Shown: piece after piece, positions 48,246-61,143 of the stretch
Position numbering within the stretch: position 1 is the first letter of the stretch
Layout of the letters: every line of letters begins with the position of its first letter
Assembly: GCA_037176845.1 (NCBI GenBank)
Contig: JAYKXP010000003.1
Location: 682,001 to 746,000 of the forward strand
From: Paramarasmius palmivorus
Lineage: Eukaryota; Basidiomycota; Agaricomycetes; Agaricales; Marasmiaceae
Length of the DNA stretch: 64,000 nt
Direction of reading: 5' to 3'
Made by a program: the position numbers and the translations under genes
Notes under the pieces: generated by a model
What the model saw: the letters and a program-made list of their open reading frames with translations, nothing else
The model's database searches: none
Told to the model about the DNA's origin: nothing

Positions 48246-51200
48246 ATGGGGAACCTGAGGCTGCGAAATGACCTTTCAAGCCATCCTTCACCTGCTTCAC
48301 TCGACGAAGGAGGATCCGACGACGCGTATGAAGAGGACGACGTTATAACACGGTCCTATTTTGCGTCTCAACCTGACAACGTTGTTCATAGTGCTCAACA
48401 GATCTCAGTAAGTCCAATCACGATTCTGGATGTGTATCAACAATCTAACTGGTGGCTTCGCAGGAAAAGATAGCGATTCACACGAGCGTGTCAGAACATG
48501 TGTCAAAGCCCTCGGTGAGCTCATTTTGATTCTCTTGTATCTACATCAAAACCTCAACTACAATTGAACATATAGTGCTCCCTCCTTGAAAACGACCCAA
48601 CCACTGCAAAGGATGGCTTCGATAGTTCCACAGATTCTATCAACACATCACTCCCACTGTCTGAATCTATCATCCCGGATACTTTTGACAACTCAAACGA
48701 CTTGACCGGTAACGATCTAACAAATTTCACGAGCCTCAAGGACGTGTCCTTCTAGCCCTACAATAGTGTGTCTCTTTTGTCTTAAGCAGTTCACCACCCC
48801 TTACATTTACATAGATGATCCTTTCCGACGCTCTCTCTCGAATCAGCCTCGTCGAGAATGAAGATCGATCTACGAGTTCAAAGAAAGTGGATCTCGCTGG
48901 CCAGGAATCTTTTGGACAGAAATTGAACAGTGCTGTCACTTCTGCCGATGCGAGAAGTGTGCGTCTTCGTTTTCCTTTTCTAACCGACGCACGTTCTCAA
49001 CTTGATCCAAGGTTGCGCAGCAGTATCCCGAGATGACTGAAGTTGCACCTTCTCATCCATTGCCCAGCAAAAACAGAACCGAAATTGACGCCATACCTGA
49101 AGAGGGACGAACAATTGATTTCGCCACCGACGGTACTTCTCAGGATCCGATCGTCGCAAATTTAGAGTCACCGGTAACCGTCCAGCAACAACCAGTGAAT
49201 GACACTCGCCCACACCGGACCGGCAGTAAACCTACCCGTCGATCTTCTCGACGACGCAGGAAGAACGCATCATCCAAGGGCGGGGCTTCTGATGATGGCA
49301 TTAGCACAGAAGGCTCTGGTGGTGGGAAAAGTCGGCAGACTGACACCGTCAAACCACGCTGCGCACCCAGTTCGAATTCGCGACCTGATTCCCCTGGGTT
49401 TCGCCATGGCTTGAGCAGCAGTAGGTGGGCCGTGCGTGCTGGTGATGGACCAGCAAGTCGTAACGCTTTCTTAGCAAATGGCGCGAGGGGTAGAGCGAAA
49501 CAAGAACACCAACCCCATCCCATCCAATCTTCATCGAAGGATAGTAGCACACAGCCCGCATCTCTAGCACACCAATCAATCTCTACACGAACCCTTGATT
49601 TCTCCGATCCTGGAATTGACGTGTCGCAAAGTCATTCGAGTGCTGGAGGAACCCCTGATGATCGCGTCGATTCTACTTATGAAAAAGGACATGCTATTGC
49701 TGAACAGGTCACGATTGGATCAGCACCAGTTTCCAGAGCTATCGAATTAGTTGATCATCAGAAAGTGGCAGATGGTTCTACCAGTGATTTCCATAGTCGC
49801 ACTGCAAGAATGGAAACATTGCAAAGAATCGATGATCGTGGTATAGTTGGCCACAGTTCCCACTATCATGAATCTAGAACTACTCATCCTGCGATTCAGC
49901 TTCGGGATAAACTACGCAGTGATCCGGATTCACCTACTTTCCGTGACAATGTCACCCCCGGCCAAAACGTACCCCATCCTACCCACTTCCCACAACAACA
50001 GCAATATCTAGAACAGCAACCTTCGCAGCCTTTTGGCCTTCATCATTTTTCACGGATGAATAGAGTCAAATCTAACCATCATATGCGCCGTGGTGATGAT
50101 CTGTATGCTGCGGACGCGTTGTGCCACAATGGAGTACCCTTCAACCAGGACCATTCGCTTGGACCTGTACGCAGAGCATCCCTTGATATGCTCACTCCTT
50201 CAAACGGTGCCGATTTCTCTCCTTCTACGCAGTCATTCCCAACATCAGATCCGCTCATGATGTTTTGGCAACGTGTTCACAATTCTTGGGGTGTGCCTCC
50301 AGCTCAGCAGAACTTTCCTCCTCCGTCGTTTGATAACAACGCCCCACACGAGACTAGAGGTTCTTACATCCGTCCTTCCTACTCGAGATCTCAAATCCCG
50401 CTTGCTACAAGGATTTCGCCTGTACCTCATACCATCGAGCGAACCCATCAGCCTGCGGTAGAAATGCAGGACGGCTGGCTCATACCCCCGCAATACGCAC
50501 CAGGACCAAGGGCTCGTACTCTTCGGCACGCACCATCGCAGATCATTCATCGCCAAGCTGTCACACAGGTTCATACGAGAAATGGGGGTCAGATTAGGCG
50601 AGCGGCTTCCATTCCCGCTCTTCCTTATCTACAGCAAAGCCCAACAGGATTCGTCACGCCGAAGCGGGATCTTGCGCAAGAAATGACTCCCGATGTCCTT
50701 TCTGTACCCTATGACTCGAGGCTTCGCATTCCATTGAGCGCAAGCTCTGAAGCTGGGTTCCATAACAACCCGCTGCCACCACAGGTTATGTCAATTTCTG
50801 GTACTACTTTCGACGGTCGAAATGACGTCTCCGCTTACAAACCGCAAGGTCAATCTGAGAGACCTGTTGGATACGCCCAAGTTTCGCCCGCACCATCAGA
50901 GTTTCCGGACGAGCGGGTCGATCCTGACGATACTAGTCGCGAGGACACCTGGACTACGGCTCAAAATACTAACAAGACAGTGACCACGTCAATCTTAGTC
51001 AGTGACGACCCAAGTGACTCTCCGCGTTCCGCATTTTCGTCGAAGCGACCGTCTCGTTCCACGTTTGACTCGCGACCGATTGTACGCACCAAACCGGAGG
51101 AGGTACTCTCCTGGAGGACAGCCAGGAACGTATCTGCGCCAATATTGAATACTCGTCGAGGCCAGAAGTATGTTCCGCCACCTGTCGCTCATGCAAAGGG

Positions 51201-51393
51201 AATTCCAGCCAAGGGTACTGTGAACAGGCCAGACAGAGTTGGGCGAACCTCGCTAGGGGATGGGCTACCGCGTGTTAACACGCCGCCTCCTTCGAGCACC
51301 GCTGTTACCCCAGAAGAGGCGGCAGCCACTCCGCAAGAAAACGGGAAAGAGAACGCGCCTCGCAGATCCAAAAGTACAAATCAAACGCAGTGA
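48246..51393 (+). CDS. Large disordered Ser/Pro-rich protein, function unknown
   Basis: Five exons: 48246-48407, 48464-48514, 48576-48743, 48815-48958, 49012-51393; 968 aa. All junctions are phase 0 with GT-AG introns; the join at 48743/48815 is the least certain because the upstream frame also reaches a TAG at 48754-48756. The N-terminus is acidic (SDDAYEEDDVITRS). A basic patch SRRRRKNASSKGG and a long Ser/Pro/Gln/His-rich region follow, including FPQQQQYLEQQPSQPF and DLAQEMTPDVLSVPYD, ending NGKENAPRRSKSTNQTQ. No folded domain recognised. Composition resembles regulatory or cell-polarity scaffold proteins, but I will not name a function. Confidence 0.6.
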
Positions 51394-52434
51394 GTTTGAC
51401 ACACTTCTTGCTGTCAGCCTCAGCCGACTTTCAAGTTCTCGAATCTTTTTCTTGATCACTGTATAGACATTCAGCATACATATCGCATCCCTCACTGACA
51501 TATTGACATCCACACTTTTTGCACTCGCATTTACCCGCATCGTTTCCAAGAGACATTTATATTATAGTACAACCTTGAAGCATCTTTCAGTATTACGAAT
51601 TAATTTGTGTACCCAATGCCATCGCTTCTGTCGCCGTCAAAGTGATTAGTACCACGTTCGAGTGAAGCAGAAGGGAATTCTGGAAAGACAAGCAACGTCT
51701 GTCTACAACTCAAAGTACCTAGTATCAATGATTATAGATATCTTTAGCAGAAAATTTATAATTGAAATGTACGATTGCTTTATTCCAGGTACCACTACTT
51801 GATGGTCTCTAGCCCAGGGCACTGCAATGTTATCAAGGAATGTCAAGCTTCAAGGTCAAGGCGTCTCTTGCTCGCTTCTCGGCCAACTCGGTGGTAACAA
51901 AGGAGTTCGGCGGAGTAGAGTCAGTAGACGTCTTGATTGACATCACTGATGTCACTGCCGGCGCTCGTTTACCGTTGATATCGCGATAATGCCACCCTTT
52001 CCTGAAGAAAAATACTGTGCCGCAAAGGGTCTTGCTTGCTGAATATATCTCTGGATTAGAGCGCTTTCTGAAGATCTTGTCTCTCTTTGCATTGTTAAAA
52101 GAGGGGGAAAAGAACAGAAAGACTGCGAAAGAATGTAGCTCTTCGTTGCATGTGGCAGATAGCGGCACGGCCCGCCGATTTTAGCGCCCAGCTGTCAAAG
52201 GCCGGTTGCGAAAGCCGGTCTGTTGACCTCCAATGCCACCTCTTTTTTGACTGGATCCATGTTCAACAAAGACCAGTCTCCCATTGTCCCCTCTTCAATA
52301 CCCTTATAAAACCTTCGTTTCTCTTCATAGCGACACCTTTTCACACCTTTTCACCTTTCCAAATACTCTCAGACTTGTCGCTCCGACCTGAAACAACCGT
52401 TTTTCCCCACTGAAAACCCTCGATCATCATCAGC
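51394..52434. other. Interval between the two large orphan genes
   Basis: 1.04 kb. A minus-strand frame at 51833-52168 (111 codons, ATG start, basic, ends LTLKLDIP) could be a small gene but has no family match. The last ~120 bp is pyrimidine-rich promoter or leader of the next gene. Confidence 0.35.
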
Positions 52435-54437
52435 ATGCTCGCTCAAGGCATGAAATGGGGAGATATGTCATTCTCTACCTTTACCAAAACCTACCAACGT
52501 TCGGACGCGTCTCACTCGCAGAGGAAGACATCGTGCCGCTGGGAAACCAAGCAATCAATGGTCGTGCGACCATCGTCAACGATGCCGACATTGGAGGAAG
52601 AATTTTGCAGAGCAGAAATAGCACTCGATGTGAGTATTTTGGAACATTTGGCGCGTGCTAGGCTCATTTTCTAGCGCGTTTTGTCGATACAGGAGGCGCA
52701 GTTATCGATATCTACTGTTGCCACGAATTCGGAGCTTGTTGTACACGAGTTGCGGGAAGATTTCATGTCTCCTTCATCTCACGTCCTCAAGCTTCATCCA
52801 GATTTGCAGAGGCTGTGTGAAGGAGATGAAGATGATTTAGAGCAGTTTGGCGATTATCCAGAAGAGGAGGATGTCCAGATTATACCTGTGGTTAGTCGGC
52901 CCTTTGCCTCATGTCTTGTAACCGCCATGCCTAACTCGAGTACCCTTCAGCATTCCGCTCTACCCGAAGGCTATTATGCTCACGACGAAGAGCCGACCTA
53001 TTCTGAATGGGACGGCGAGGCTGCAAACGTGAGTAATGTGCGTTCCAGCATCGATCGCGCCCTAATTTTTTTCTTAGGAGTGTCTCCGATCCTTGTTCAG
53101 ACCAACCCCGACAGGCAGTGTCGTGCTCGAATCACTTTCTCCACAAAAGACACCCCATATCGTCATAACCCCATGCGAAGACACCTGGGACCAACATACC
53201 ACGCTATGGCTCAACCGCGTCGATCCACAAGCACTACACTACCTCAACATTCCTCCCCAAGACATCTCAGAATTCATTCTACACCCCCACTATAACTATC
53301 ACCGCCATCCTCGTTTATTATATACACCACCACCGATAGTCTTCAGCCGTTCCACGTTTGACCAAATGGTATGGCACTTCGCGCCACAATTATCCTGCAA
53401 AAAATTGACTAATTATTACACACAGATTAACAACTCGTCTGTCGAACGGCTAGTTATGTTCCAAGTTGTGCTCGCCTTGAGAAAGAGACTTTACAAGGAA
53501 ACGGTATGTCCATTCACGTTTCCGGTGCGAACGTACGACTGACCTCTGACAGGCTTTCCAAGCAAGTCAAAAGGCATTAACATTCCGCCAACGATATGAC
53601 GCACATATGCCTTTCGAGTGTTTGGAGAAACCTTTTTGTTGGACAGACCCAGCCGAGGTGAGCTATTACGTTCTACTCTTCCCCCAATTCTAACTGGTCG
53701 CCACATAGCCCCTCTTAAAGCTCAACCGAAGATTCCATGCTTCTATCATCATTGACTCTCCTTCGCCCTTCTCAGTACCCCACATCGTCATCACAAATGC
53801 CCCTCCAGAGAACCCTTGGATTGCTTGGTCAAACAAGGTCAATAATCCCCAAGACAGCGGATTCGGCCAGTATCTAGTGGTCCCTGCCAGAGGCATAGAG
53901 TTCATCAACGAGCCAGAAGATGCCTACGGCGATAGCAATTGCTGGTCAGATTCGTACTACTACGAGGATGAGTCTACATGGCATTGCGATGATGAACCCA
54001 TATGCGCGATGGATTCCTGTGGTACCCTTGAGGAGTCTACAACTAGCGACTCTGAGGACGAACAGTGTGGACCCGAGACTCCTACCGATGTCGATGACCT
54101 GAAAGCGACCTTTGAACGGGCGCTGGAGTTTAGATTAGGCCGCACGGAGGAAAGTTTTAGTCTTCTTGTGGAGACTGAAGTGGAAGTCGAAGACGATGTC
54201 TCTCTTACGAGATACAGAAGCACTACTTTCATGGATGAGTTCGATGAGGTACTGGACAACGAAGACGATATCTGCGGGGCTAGCCTAGTGAGGCCTAGCT
54301 GTCAACCCATGTCCAGTTCAGAACAGACCTGGTCATCTCTGGACTATGATGATGAAGAAGATGATCTACCTCCGCTGGACGATGAGTTTTACCAATCTGT
54401 GATACGGCGAACTCAAGAAGCCATGGCACCTTCCTAG
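52435..54437 (+). CDS. Uncharacterised acidic protein with an ordered core
   Basis: Seven exons: 52435-52629, 52693-52890, 52951-53028, 53078-53368, 53426-53503, 53553-53657, 53709-54437; 557 aa. Every intron is GT-AG and every junction phase 0, which is unusual and gives a clean frame. The middle is ordered and Trp/His/Tyr-rich (PHIVITPCEDTWDQHTTLWL, PPIVFSRSTFDQM, CLEKPFCWTDPAEPLLKLNR). The C-terminal 200 residues are very acidic with scattered Cys (DSYYYEDESTWHCDDEPICA, DYDDEEDDLPPLDDEF). No family recognised; probably a fungus-specific conserved protein. Confidence 0.65.
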
Positions 54438-55820
54438 GAGTGGCTTAGCAAATCTTTGTGGCGCTGTCTTCTGGGTAGCATCCCATATTCTGCCTTTATC
54501 ATGACTCGTCCCCCAAGGGTGGGACACTGGAAAGGGTCGAAGCCTAGCGTAAGGCTAATTAGGCTTCTAGGACACCTTTTCTGCACTTGCTGGCTACTTC
54601 AGGACGTTAGCCTACCGCTAGCGCCTCATTCCATCATCTGCATTTCATTGGAGTCGTACATCTTGCACGGACCATGTTGTATCATATGTACTATTAGCAT
54701 CTCCCCACTCGCTCTCGCACCGTTACATCTACGTTGGATTTCCTGTTGCTCATCTCGTTTTCGCCTCTCATCCCAGTTTGATTCCGTTTTTCGTCGCTTT
54801 GCACGGTTTTCGCCTAACACTATTACTTATTTGGTCGCCCTGCATTGTATCCATATCTACTACAGGACATTCTGTCTAATTTTCTCTCAATGATATTTCG
54901 TTTGTTGCCTCCACTTGCATGCGCTGGATTCATAAGACGGAGTTTGGAAGGGGCGAGCAGGGCCACCGAATGCTTTTATTTAGCCATCCACTAAAAGTAG
55001 CTAGAGTGTACATACAGTAGCAACGCGTATTCATACAACACTGTAGAGTTCGCATCATGGAAATCACATGAGGAAGAACTCGTGCGAGGGGGTTGTTTAA
55101 TGTTCGAGTTAAATAGAATGTATATGAGTGGTGTACAAATGATGGCACAACAACATTAGGATCAGATATCTGTGCAATGAGATATGGTAGAAGGTGAGTC
55201 TTGGAATGCACAAAACTGTACAAACGAATGAGTCGTGAAAGCCATAAAGACCGTTAACCATGCCCAAAACAAAAAGAGAACATAGGCAGGACGAGCGTCA
55301 CAAAGAGCCTCGGAAGAAAGCGGGACAAGATCTAGTAGTGCGGATGATCGAATAGTCGTGCAATCGGCGATATGCACATCAGAAATGAAAGATGGTAGTA
55401 AGGGAGAACGGTGACCCGAAACCCGAAGTGTACGTTGTGTAGTCGTCGAGACAGATAATCAGGACCAGCTGGCGAAATGAAACCCAACCCAAAGATATGA
55501 AGAAATCATGGATGTCATGGGAAGTAGATATAAGGGGTGAAACAGGGATATGTGCTGAAAGCCCGAAATGAACTGCGACTATGATCACCGCTACCGGGTT
55601 CTCCATTGGAGGCATCACCACGGAGGCGAGACGGGATAAGAGGATTCGCGGGATATCGAAAAAGCTGCGACCGACGACACTCTACCCTTGAATCATCGGG
55701 TCGCATGGATCTCAGCAGCATTCGCCGCCATTTTTGGTGCAGAAAGGGCGTGGAGTCCATGTAACATGAGGGTCATAAAACTATATCTTAATTGGAAGAG
55801 CGGATCAACACTGAAGGCAC
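54438..55820. other. 3' interval between convergent orphan and CASTOR-like genes
   Basis: 1.38 kb. An open frame at 54456-54893 (+) directly follows the stop of the preceding gene and has no family features; it is treated as 3' UTR. The rest is unassigned. Confidence 0.4.
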
Positions 55821-57746
55821 TCAGCAGTTCCTCAGCAATGTCTGTGCCCGCACGGCATAGCGTTTCTCTACCAAGAGATTGGCCGTTTTGAAGGTGGAGC
55901 TGTACATATGATTGATTTTGTTCTCGTCTAGAACACGAGAAAATCGATTGACAAGGCCGTACTTGTCTGGATGGTAGAAACGTGCGTGAGTTTAAACCAT
56001 ATGCTAACATTAGAAATACTGACCGAGTCCGAATTTTCTAAGATCGATTTGCAAGCATTTAAGCATGCTGCTGCCTCCGCCCGGATTCGACTGCTCGTCG
56101 TCCTCTTCTATAAGTTCTCCCTCTTCGTGGCCATTGACGAGTCTTTCGTCCACGGCATCCAATTCACCACCACATATAACCATGTATCTTTCGTTCGGCG
56201 GGAAGAGCGTTGCTAAAAGTTCCGCATCCGTGGTGAGCGAGGAGCCTTCCGGGGTACGAGTAAAAGAGAAGAATGGGACGCGATGTATTTGAGGCTTCGG
56301 CCGCGATGAACGCCGCTCAAATGCCAAAGCAGTTCCTGACGGCGGACACGGAACTGGGGTAGGCGTACACGATATGATGTCAGACTCTGAATGAATAGGC
56401 GACAGTGGTGATAAGGGGCCTCCAATTCCAATCAGATGCTTCGAATAAGGGCGTCGCGACGACATTATTGATGAAAAAGAACCCGATTTGACATGCAAAG
56501 AATCTTGCATGCTGGCTAGGTCGGATGACTCTGATGCAACGGACGTCACCAGAGAAGAAGTGGAATGGTTCGGAGAATGTGAAAAATATCCATCCTCCTG
56601 TTCGTCTTCATCTTCACTGGGAGAGGACGAATCGGAAATGGCTTGAGAGCCCGAGCTGCCCCGTCGCTTCGTTGGAACGCTCAATGTAGGGGAAGGACGA
56701 GACACTGAACCGTCGCGAGACCTTGACGGTATAAGATCGGGGAAAGCAACTAGCTTGATTATTTTTAGGGTCCATTGGTCGACGCTGTCATCGGCCAAGC
56801 CCACGCAAATGAGGTCAGAATCAAGCACATGTACCTCACCAGATGTGGGAGAATGCGATTTTGGTTTCGACGGGGTTTTTTGGAGGTGCTCCGAGCTTCC
56901 ATTTTTTTGAGGGGCTGGATCGCTCGCGGTTCTTGAGCGTGATGTAAGGGCGGAAGGGGAATCCGGTGTACTTCGTGTCCGAGTCAATATCGAACCCAAA
57001 GAGACCGCTGATGCAGCGGGAATAACATCGACTAGGAAACCAGATTCATGCTCGTCTTGCGCAGGGTGAGGGGATATCGGAGGAGATAGGGGTATGGTGC
57101 TTGACGAGAGGGAATTTTCGTCGACTGAGTACAAGTCGAAGCCGGCATCTGAGAAGAGTGCAAGGACTTCCTGCAGACGGCTCTCTTTTACCTAGAGGAT
57201 GACAGACGTATTCAATAGCAGTCCGACGCGGCTATTCCGGTACCCACAAAGATGAAATCACTCATGTAAGATGACTGATAGAGGATGGATATACCAGCTG
57301 TCGCCAAAGGCGCTGAAAGTTCGTTCACCCTGGCGCCCGAATTATCTGTGTTTCTGTTCCTCAGGAAACAAATCGATTGAGAGAAACAATGCCTACTCAC
57401 CAATCGAATCACTATGCGAGTCGACCTGAAGTACGCTCCACCGTTCACATGAGACCTCCACGGGGGTAAAGTCGCCCCTACTCTCATGTCCATTCTTTCT
57501 GCTTGAGGTTGAACCTGACCGCGAGCGCAACTTCTGACGATCGCGCCGTGCTATGTGTTCAAACTCCGAGAGAGTATGGGCTTCGGCAAATATGGAAAGC
57601 TCAATTTCATTGCTGGAGATATTGAGAAATTTGGCTGGACTGGATTGTAGAATCTGGCCGATGATAGGTGTAGAGAGACTATGAACACGAGATCGAGGGA
57701 TAGAAACGAGGACCAAGGATACAGGGAGTAGTTGGAGTGTTTGCAT
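55821..57746 (-). CDS. CASTOR/GATS-like ACT-domain protein
   Basis: Four exons on the minus strand: 57401-57746, 57248-57345, 56024-57191, 55821-55966; 585 aa. The N-terminal ~95 residues form an ACT-like unit (LQLLPVSLVLVSIPRSR, FLNISSNEIELSIFAEAH). A second conserved ACT segment follows (LSAPLATAGISILYQSSYMS, DFIFVKESRLQEVLALFSDA, GFDLYS), the arrangement in animal CASTOR1 (GATSL3) arginine sensors of mTORC1. A ~300-residue Ser/Pro-rich insertion comes next, then a C-terminal segment (CLQIDLRKFGLDKYGLVNRF, YAVRAQTLLRNC). Arginine sensing in this fungus is inference from homology. The C-terminal exon begins in phase 1 with acceptor ATCCAG. Confidence 0.7.
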
Positions 57747-59331
57747 GAAGAGTGGGTGGTGAAACGGAAACGGACAAGGTCGAATTCACACTTTTTAAAA
57801 ATGTCCCCTTTTGCTGCCGGTCCGAAAATCCGCCTACCTTCTGATGGGCCAACTTCCGATCTGACTCGTTTACATCTCAACAGGATTTCTTTGACTATCC
57901 CATTACTTTTTTCTCAGCTCTATTCGCAGCTATTCCTTACTTGGCCCAAATGCCTTCAGGCTCAGGTTCTTACCAGTATTTCAACCTTGTCCCCCTGACC
58001 TGTCGACTCCTCTTCTTATCTTTCGTTTCCCCCCAGACCAAAATGTCAAATCTCCATCAGGGTCGACAGTTGCAGTCGAGTCATCCAGGTCGCCGAACGT
58101 TGATCGAGATTGTCGGATATTGATGTACTGCATGAACATTCGGAGGTACTTAGCCTGAGGTAACACCCTCAGGACAAAGCGTAAGCTCAAGAGTCTGGCC
58201 GATCGCTATAAGCAGTTCTATGAACATGTATGTACAGATACACTCAAACCCCGAGCCATCCAAGAATCTTGCCTCCTTGAGTACACGAGTCTTCGTACCC
58301 AACGCGTGGTTACCACAACAAGTGCACGCGATTGATGACTTCTTTGCCAGACGCTAGGTCTTGATTTTCATCAATTTGTTAGGAACGTGCCAGTCCGTAC
58401 ATATACGACCACAAGTCTTGGGATCGACTTACTACTAATGTACCTCATCTCGGCTTGCTGCCATATTAAATCCTTCGCAAACTCCCTTTAGGAATCAACC
58501 ATGGTCGCGGCTCACTTCGGCGCTGGGCTATCGGTAAACTAGAAAGCTCTAATTTCAGCTTGTCCCAGGATTTAGGAAAGCTCCAACAACTTCGATACGA
58601 AATAACCCACACCCGTCAGAAGCGGCCCAAGTAGCTCGTAACTTCTCCGCAATGTTCGCTCTCCACGGACGAAGTATATTGCAAGGTATACAGTGCCCCA
58701 CAGTATAACTCCGGTACTTGCTTCTTGATAGCTTTGATGGTTTGTCGGATTGGCCCTCCATCTTAACCTTTGAATTGTACCACCGGTGTACCGCGTACCG
58801 TAGAAACTTGACGATCGACAGCCCTCGAACCTACGTGAAGACTCCGAGTGGATGTAGGCCAGGAGGTAAAGGTCACGATGGCTGTCAACAGACAAATGGG
58901 ACGTCAAGAAACAATGGGCTGGTGAGATCGGGGGTTTGAATACTGAATTCTCGATGACGATGCATCTCACACTTTGTTCTGACTTAATGCGAGAAGTTTT
59001 CAAGACCATATGGACGAGCTGAGTTCAAATGATTAGTGAAAGTATATATTTCTTTCTGCAGTCTGGACCACCAACCCGAAATGATCAACCCATGTCCAGG
59101 AAAGTAAGCCTTTTTGGTCTGGAGAGTGATGACTCGTTCGAATCCTATAGCAACAGCGTTTAATAGCGTCCCCATTCCCTTGATCGTAGAACGTGAGGTC
59201 TTCGACTTTTGAAAAAGCCAAGGTAAGTAAAACAAAGGAAGGTTAGCGACAGAAGTCGTGTGGGAACTTCTGTTCGAGTCAGCACGCACACGACGCGTCT
59301 CAGCGCTGTTGTTCCTCTTCTCCGACCTGGA
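57747..59331. other. Divergent interval between CASTOR-like and PTC5 genes
   Basis: 1.58 kb. A frame at about 58160-58335 (+) reads LKSLADRYKQFYEHVCTDTL and is protein-like but has no ATG or convincing upstream exon. A minus-strand frame at 58572-59009 has a hydrophobic end but no family features. Neither is called. Confidence 0.35.
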
Positions 59332-61102
59332 ATGCTTCGACGAGCCTGGAAACCAGCCGCCGCCTCTGTGGTTGCTGGTGGCGCAGGCTACTACTACTAC
59401 ACGTCTCGCCAATACTTCGAAATCCCTGTCAGAGTAATGGGAGACAACGGGAAACCCGAAATGTCCAAGGCATCCTTTCGCTTATTGTCCATGGCAGAGG
59501 TTAACGAACGCTTGAACCGAAATGTTGCACAAGAAACAGTCCAAAGACCTTATGGAGTGACATGGCACCATACAACTGCATCCTTACCATCAAACGACCC
59601 CATAGAGGACGCCAATTCGCACCAGATCATACAACGAGACGAAGTAGACAAGTCTGGGCCAGGAGACTACCTCTTTTTCTCTGTGTTCGACGGACACCGC
59701 GGCCCAGAAACATCCCAATTACTATCACGCATCCTAATCAAGGCAGTTGCTCTCGAGCTTTCACAGCTTGCGGCAGATGTCAAAACGCCTCTGTCCAATG
59801 GCGGCATTCTCCAAAGTGTCACATCCATGCTGTGGCCTTCGCCGAATCCGATCCCAACCACGGGCTCTGCTTCTGACCCCCAGAACGTGTCGTTGGTGAT
59901 CGAGAAGACATTCACTACATTGGACTGGAGTCTTTTGAACGCACCTCTTACTATACTCAAGGAGGCAATTCAGAGTCAACCTTCGAAAGACCAGGTACCC
60001 GACCTTAGCCAACATCCGATGGCAATGAAGACTATGCTTCCAGCAATATCAGGTACATTACCTCTTCCATTCAACTTGTGCATCTCTCACGCGTTTTAGG
60101 CAGCTGCGCGTTGATGGCTATATTCGATACCGCGCATCGGGACCTATATGTCGCGTGCACCGGAGACAGTAGAGCCGTAGCGGGAATCTGGCAACCGGGG
60201 GACAATGGAAAGGGTACATGGTCAGTAGATGTGTTGAGCGAAGATCAGACTGGTCGAAATCCTGACGAAGTTCAGCGGTGCGCATGTCTTTCGAGCTATC
60301 TTTTGAACTGCACTGACAACCCCCAAAGGATTATCTCGGAACATCCTAAAGAGGAAGCCGACTATGTGATCAAAAACGGACGTATTCTCGGTGGACTCGA
60401 ACCGTCAAGAGCATTCGGAGATGCGAGATACAAATGGCCAGCTGAAATCCAGGACATGTGCGATTCTGTTTCTACTTCCTGTGTCTATTGCGTCTGATTG
60501 GTTGCGGTCAGTTTAAGTCAGGTATTCATGGCTGGCAATGGAATGCCCATGAGAAAAGCTCCCACTACGCTCAAAACTCCACCATACGTTACTGCCCGGC
60601 CTGTGGTCACGCATAGAAAACTATCTTTCGATGATCCCTCATCACTAAGATTTCTGGTAATTGCTACCGATGGACTGTGGGACGAATTAAGGTGAATACT
60701 TATATTTTCGATTGTTTCAGAAGCCCTGATGTGGTGTGCAGATCGGAAGAAGTTGTGAGCCTGGTTGGTGGGTACCTCGCGGGGCTGAAGGGCAATATAC
60801 CAAAGCGTGATCTACCTTCCCTGGTTCCTACAACTACTGCCAATGCAGGACTCGACGGAAAGAAGAATAAAAAAGCAGACGATAGTGGAACCTGGGCATT
60901 TGTTGACGATAATATCGGTTCGCATCTCATTCGTAATGCTCTGGGTGGAGGAGACGAGATGGCCTTGAGGAAAAAAATGAGCATCCCCGCCCCGTATTCC
61001 CGAAGATATAGAGATGATATTACGGTGACTGTTATCTGGTGGGAGAAAGGGCAGGAGCATAATGCTAATACTACATCTGTATCGGTGAAATCCAAACTGT
61101 AG
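59332..61102 (+). CDS. PTC5: Pyruvate dehydrogenase phosphatase, PP2C family (Ptc5 type)
   Basis: Five exons: 59332-60052, 60100-60277, 60329-60457, 60518-60691, 60742-61102; 520 aa. The Met at 59332 opens a mitochondrial presequence with a short membrane span (RRAWKPAAASVVAGGAGYYY), then RPYGVTWHHTTASLPSNDPI and PP2C motifs: DYLFFSVFDGHRG (metal Asp-Gly-His), YVACTGDSRAVAG, SEHPKEEADYVIKNGRILGG, LEPSRAFGDARYKWP, FLVIATDGLWDEL and RYRDDITVTVIWW. Yeast Ptc5 dephosphorylates the E1-alpha subunit of pyruvate dehydrogenase in the mitochondrial intermembrane space or matrix, activating the complex. The exon 3/4 join uses acceptor TTTAAG; a nearby CAG would break frame. Confidence 0.9.
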
Positions 61103-61143
61103 ATTGTCTGTAGCCTTACGTCACAACTCTACTTAGCCCATTG

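Noticed and set aside
54456..54893. 145-codon plus-strand frame after the acidic orphan gene
   Set aside because: It begins 18 bp after a stop codon, is Cys/Ile-rich without domain features and is better explained as 3' UTR.
58572..59009. 145-codon minus-strand frame with a hydrophobic C-terminus
   Set aside because: Other frames overlap it, there is no family motif and no matching exon; kept as unassigned intergenic sequence.
59131..59145. GTTCGAATCC, a tRNA B-box-like sequence
   Set aside because: The flanking bases cannot form a T-stem or an acceptor stem and no A-box lies at the proper distance; no tRNA is called anywhere in the window.
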